A stretch of DNA of 5,316 nucleotides. It comes from Actinomycetes bacterium (GTDB lineage Bacteria; Actinomycetota; Coriobacteriia; Anaerosomatales; JAJZPX01). Where the stretch lies: contig JAJZPX010000163.1 in NCBI GenBank assembly GCA_021811025.1, positions 1 to 5,316 of the forward strand, read 5' to 3'. This document shows, piece after piece, positions 4,509 to 5,316 of this stretch; the stretch's first letter is position 1; the number at the start of each line of letters is the position of its first letter. A program made the position numbers and the translations under genes. A model generated the notes under the pieces. The model was not told the origin of the DNA. It worked only from the letters and a program-made list of their open reading frames with translations, and did no database searches.

Positions 4509-5316
4509 ATGGACCGGACGGAGCGCTCCTCCCTCTACCTCGAGCTGGCCTTGCTGTGCGCGAGCCTCGCGGGCCTGGCCGTTCTCGGCTGGAACCAGGA
4601 CCCGCAGCGGTACCTCGTATTCCACACGCTCGCCGAGCTGTTCGGCATCACGGTCGCGGCGGGCGCGTTCATGGTGGTGTGGAACGCGCGACGGTTCTCC
4701 GAGAACGGCTACCTGCTCTTCCTCGGGATCACGGGGCTATTCGTCGCAGGCCTCGACCTGCTGCACCTGCTCTCGTACAAGGGGATGTCGCTGCTGCCGT
4801 TCCGCACCGCCGACGTCCCCACCCAGCTGTGGGTGGCGGCGCGGTACATGCAGGCCGGCGCGCTCGTGCTCGCTCCCGCGTTCGTCGCGCGGAGGCTGCC
4901 TGCCTGGGCGGCCGCCACCGCTTCGATAGTAGTCGCGAGCCTGCTGGCCCTGTCCGTGACGGTCTTCCACTGGTTCCCGTCGGCCTTCGTGGAGGGCAAG
5001 GGGCTCACCGCCTTCAAGGACGAGAGCGAGCTCGTCGTCATCGCGCTCATGCTCGTTGGGCTGGCGCTGCTGCTTCGAAAGCGCGAGACCTTCGCGCCGA
5101 GCGTCCTCGCGCTCGTGGCGGGCTCCATCCTGGTCTTCGCTTTCGCCGAGGTGGCCTTCACCATGTACGCGAGCGTGTACGGGCGTGCGAACCTCGTCGG
5201 GCACCTGCTGCGCGTCGTAGGGATGTATGGGATATACCGCGCGATCATAGCGACGTCGCTGTCGCGCCCGTACGACGTGCTGTTCCGCGACTCAAGACGA
5301 GCGGCGACAGGCTGCG
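4509..5316 (+). CDS. MASE3-domain sensor protein, N-terminal part (runs off right edge)
   Basis: The frame is open for 269 codons to the window end with no stop. It has about seven or eight membrane segments, near residues 9-27, 40-57, 68-87, 111-127, 135-152, 176-189, 197-217 and possibly 227-245. Several stretches match the MASE3 membrane sensor domain as I know it: FHTLAELFGI (38-47), VVWNARRF (56-63), FVAGLDLLHLLSYKGM (78-93), TQLWVAARYMQA (105-116), GKGLTAFKDESE (163-174) and AEVAFTMYASVYGRANLVGH (213-232). The juxtamembrane RPYDVLFRDSRR (253-264) is where such proteins usually pass into PAS domains followed by a histidine kinase, GGDEF/EAL or PP2C output. The output here is outside the window, so whether it makes a second messenger, phosphorylates or dephosphorylates cannot be told. 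The MASE3 ligand is not established. The start is ATG with GAAGG seven bases upstream. Three ATA codons occur in this part, uncommon for such GC-rich DNA, though the phosphatase gene also uses a few. Confidence 0.9.
   Translation, partial: MDRTERSSLYLELALLCASLAGLAVLGWNQDPQRYLVFHTLAELFGITVAAGAFMVVWNARRFSENGYLLFLGITGLFVAGLDLLHLLSYKGMSLLPFRTADVPTQLWVAARYMQAGALVLAPAFVARRLPAWAAATASIVVASLLALSVTVFHWFPSAFVEGKGLTAFKDESELVVIALMLVGLALLLRKRETFAPSVLALVAGSILVFAFAEVAFTMYASVYGRANLVGHLLRVVGMYGIYRAIIATSLSRPYDVLFRDSRRAATGC

Noticed and set aside
4709..5248. Minus-strand open frames of 155-179 codons opposite the MASE3 gene
   Set aside because: The plus-strand frame has clear MASE3 motifs and a good ribosome site. 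The opposite frames are Ser/Thr/Arg-rich or Glu/Arg-rich shadow translations.
1..5316. Mobile elements, CRISPR arrays, riboswitches or attachment sites
   Set aside because: I saw no transposase, integrase, regularly spaced repeats, long terminal inverted repeats or known riboswitch core in any gap between genes.

Overview
The window is high-GC bacterial DNA carrying three complete genes and two edge-truncated ones. Coding density is high, third positions are G/C-rich, two genes start with GTG, and clear Shine-Dalgarno sites precede every gene. The combination of a dCache-HAMP-GAF-SpoIIE/PP2C phosphatase, a MASE3 sensor protein and a secreted subtilase-like protein fits a free-living, signalling-rich, high-GC lineage. 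An actinobacterium such as a Coriobacteriia or Thermoleophilia relative is my best guess, but a deltaproteobacterium, myxobacterium or Chloroflexota member is not excluded. This taxonomic reading is inference only; no marker gene is present.

Layout, left to right. (1) Positions 1-234, minus strand: the first 78 codons of a secreted protein with a signal peptide and a segment resembling a subtilisin-type propeptide. (2) Positions 235-425: a divergent intergenic region with small repeats and dyads. (3) Positions 426-1205, plus strand: an unrecognised 259-aa protein with about seven membrane segments and an Ala/Pro/Glu-rich cytoplasmic tail. (4) Positions 1206-1326: a leader whose last part holds a perfect 7-bp inverted repeat that contains the ribosome binding site of the next gene. 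(5) Positions 1327-3642, plus strand: a 771-aa membrane-bound sensor phosphatase (dCache, HAMP, GAF, SpoIIE/PP2C) with all metal-binding aspartates. (6) Positions 3587-4384, minus strand: a 265-aa calcineurin-like metallophosphoesterase with a full metal-ligand set, overlapping the phosphatase tail to tail by 56 bp. (7) Positions 4385-4508: a second divergent region with a 29-nt polypurine leader on the minus-strand side and an inverted repeat on the plus-strand side. (8) Position 4509 to the right edge, plus strand: the N-terminal 269 codons of a protein that begins with a MASE3 membrane sensor domain; its output domain lies outside the window.

How the genes may work together. Three of the five genes encode multi-pass or membrane-anchored proteins, and two of these are recognisable sensors. 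The phosphatase should turn an extracellular signal (dCache) and possibly a cytoplasmic one (GAF) into dephosphorylation of a Ser/Thr-phosphorylated partner, usually a STAS-domain anti-anti-sigma factor. No STAS protein, anti-sigma kinase or sigma factor is encoded here, so the partner must lie elsewhere. The metallophosphoesterase could act on a cyclic nucleotide or another phosphoester, but the sequence does not fix the substrate. No mobile element, CRISPR array, tRNA or rRNA was seen. I see no firm evidence of a wholly new system. The most interesting items are the ribosome-site dyad ahead of the phosphatase gene, the antisense overlap, the unassigned 7-TM protein and the incomplete MASE3 gene.
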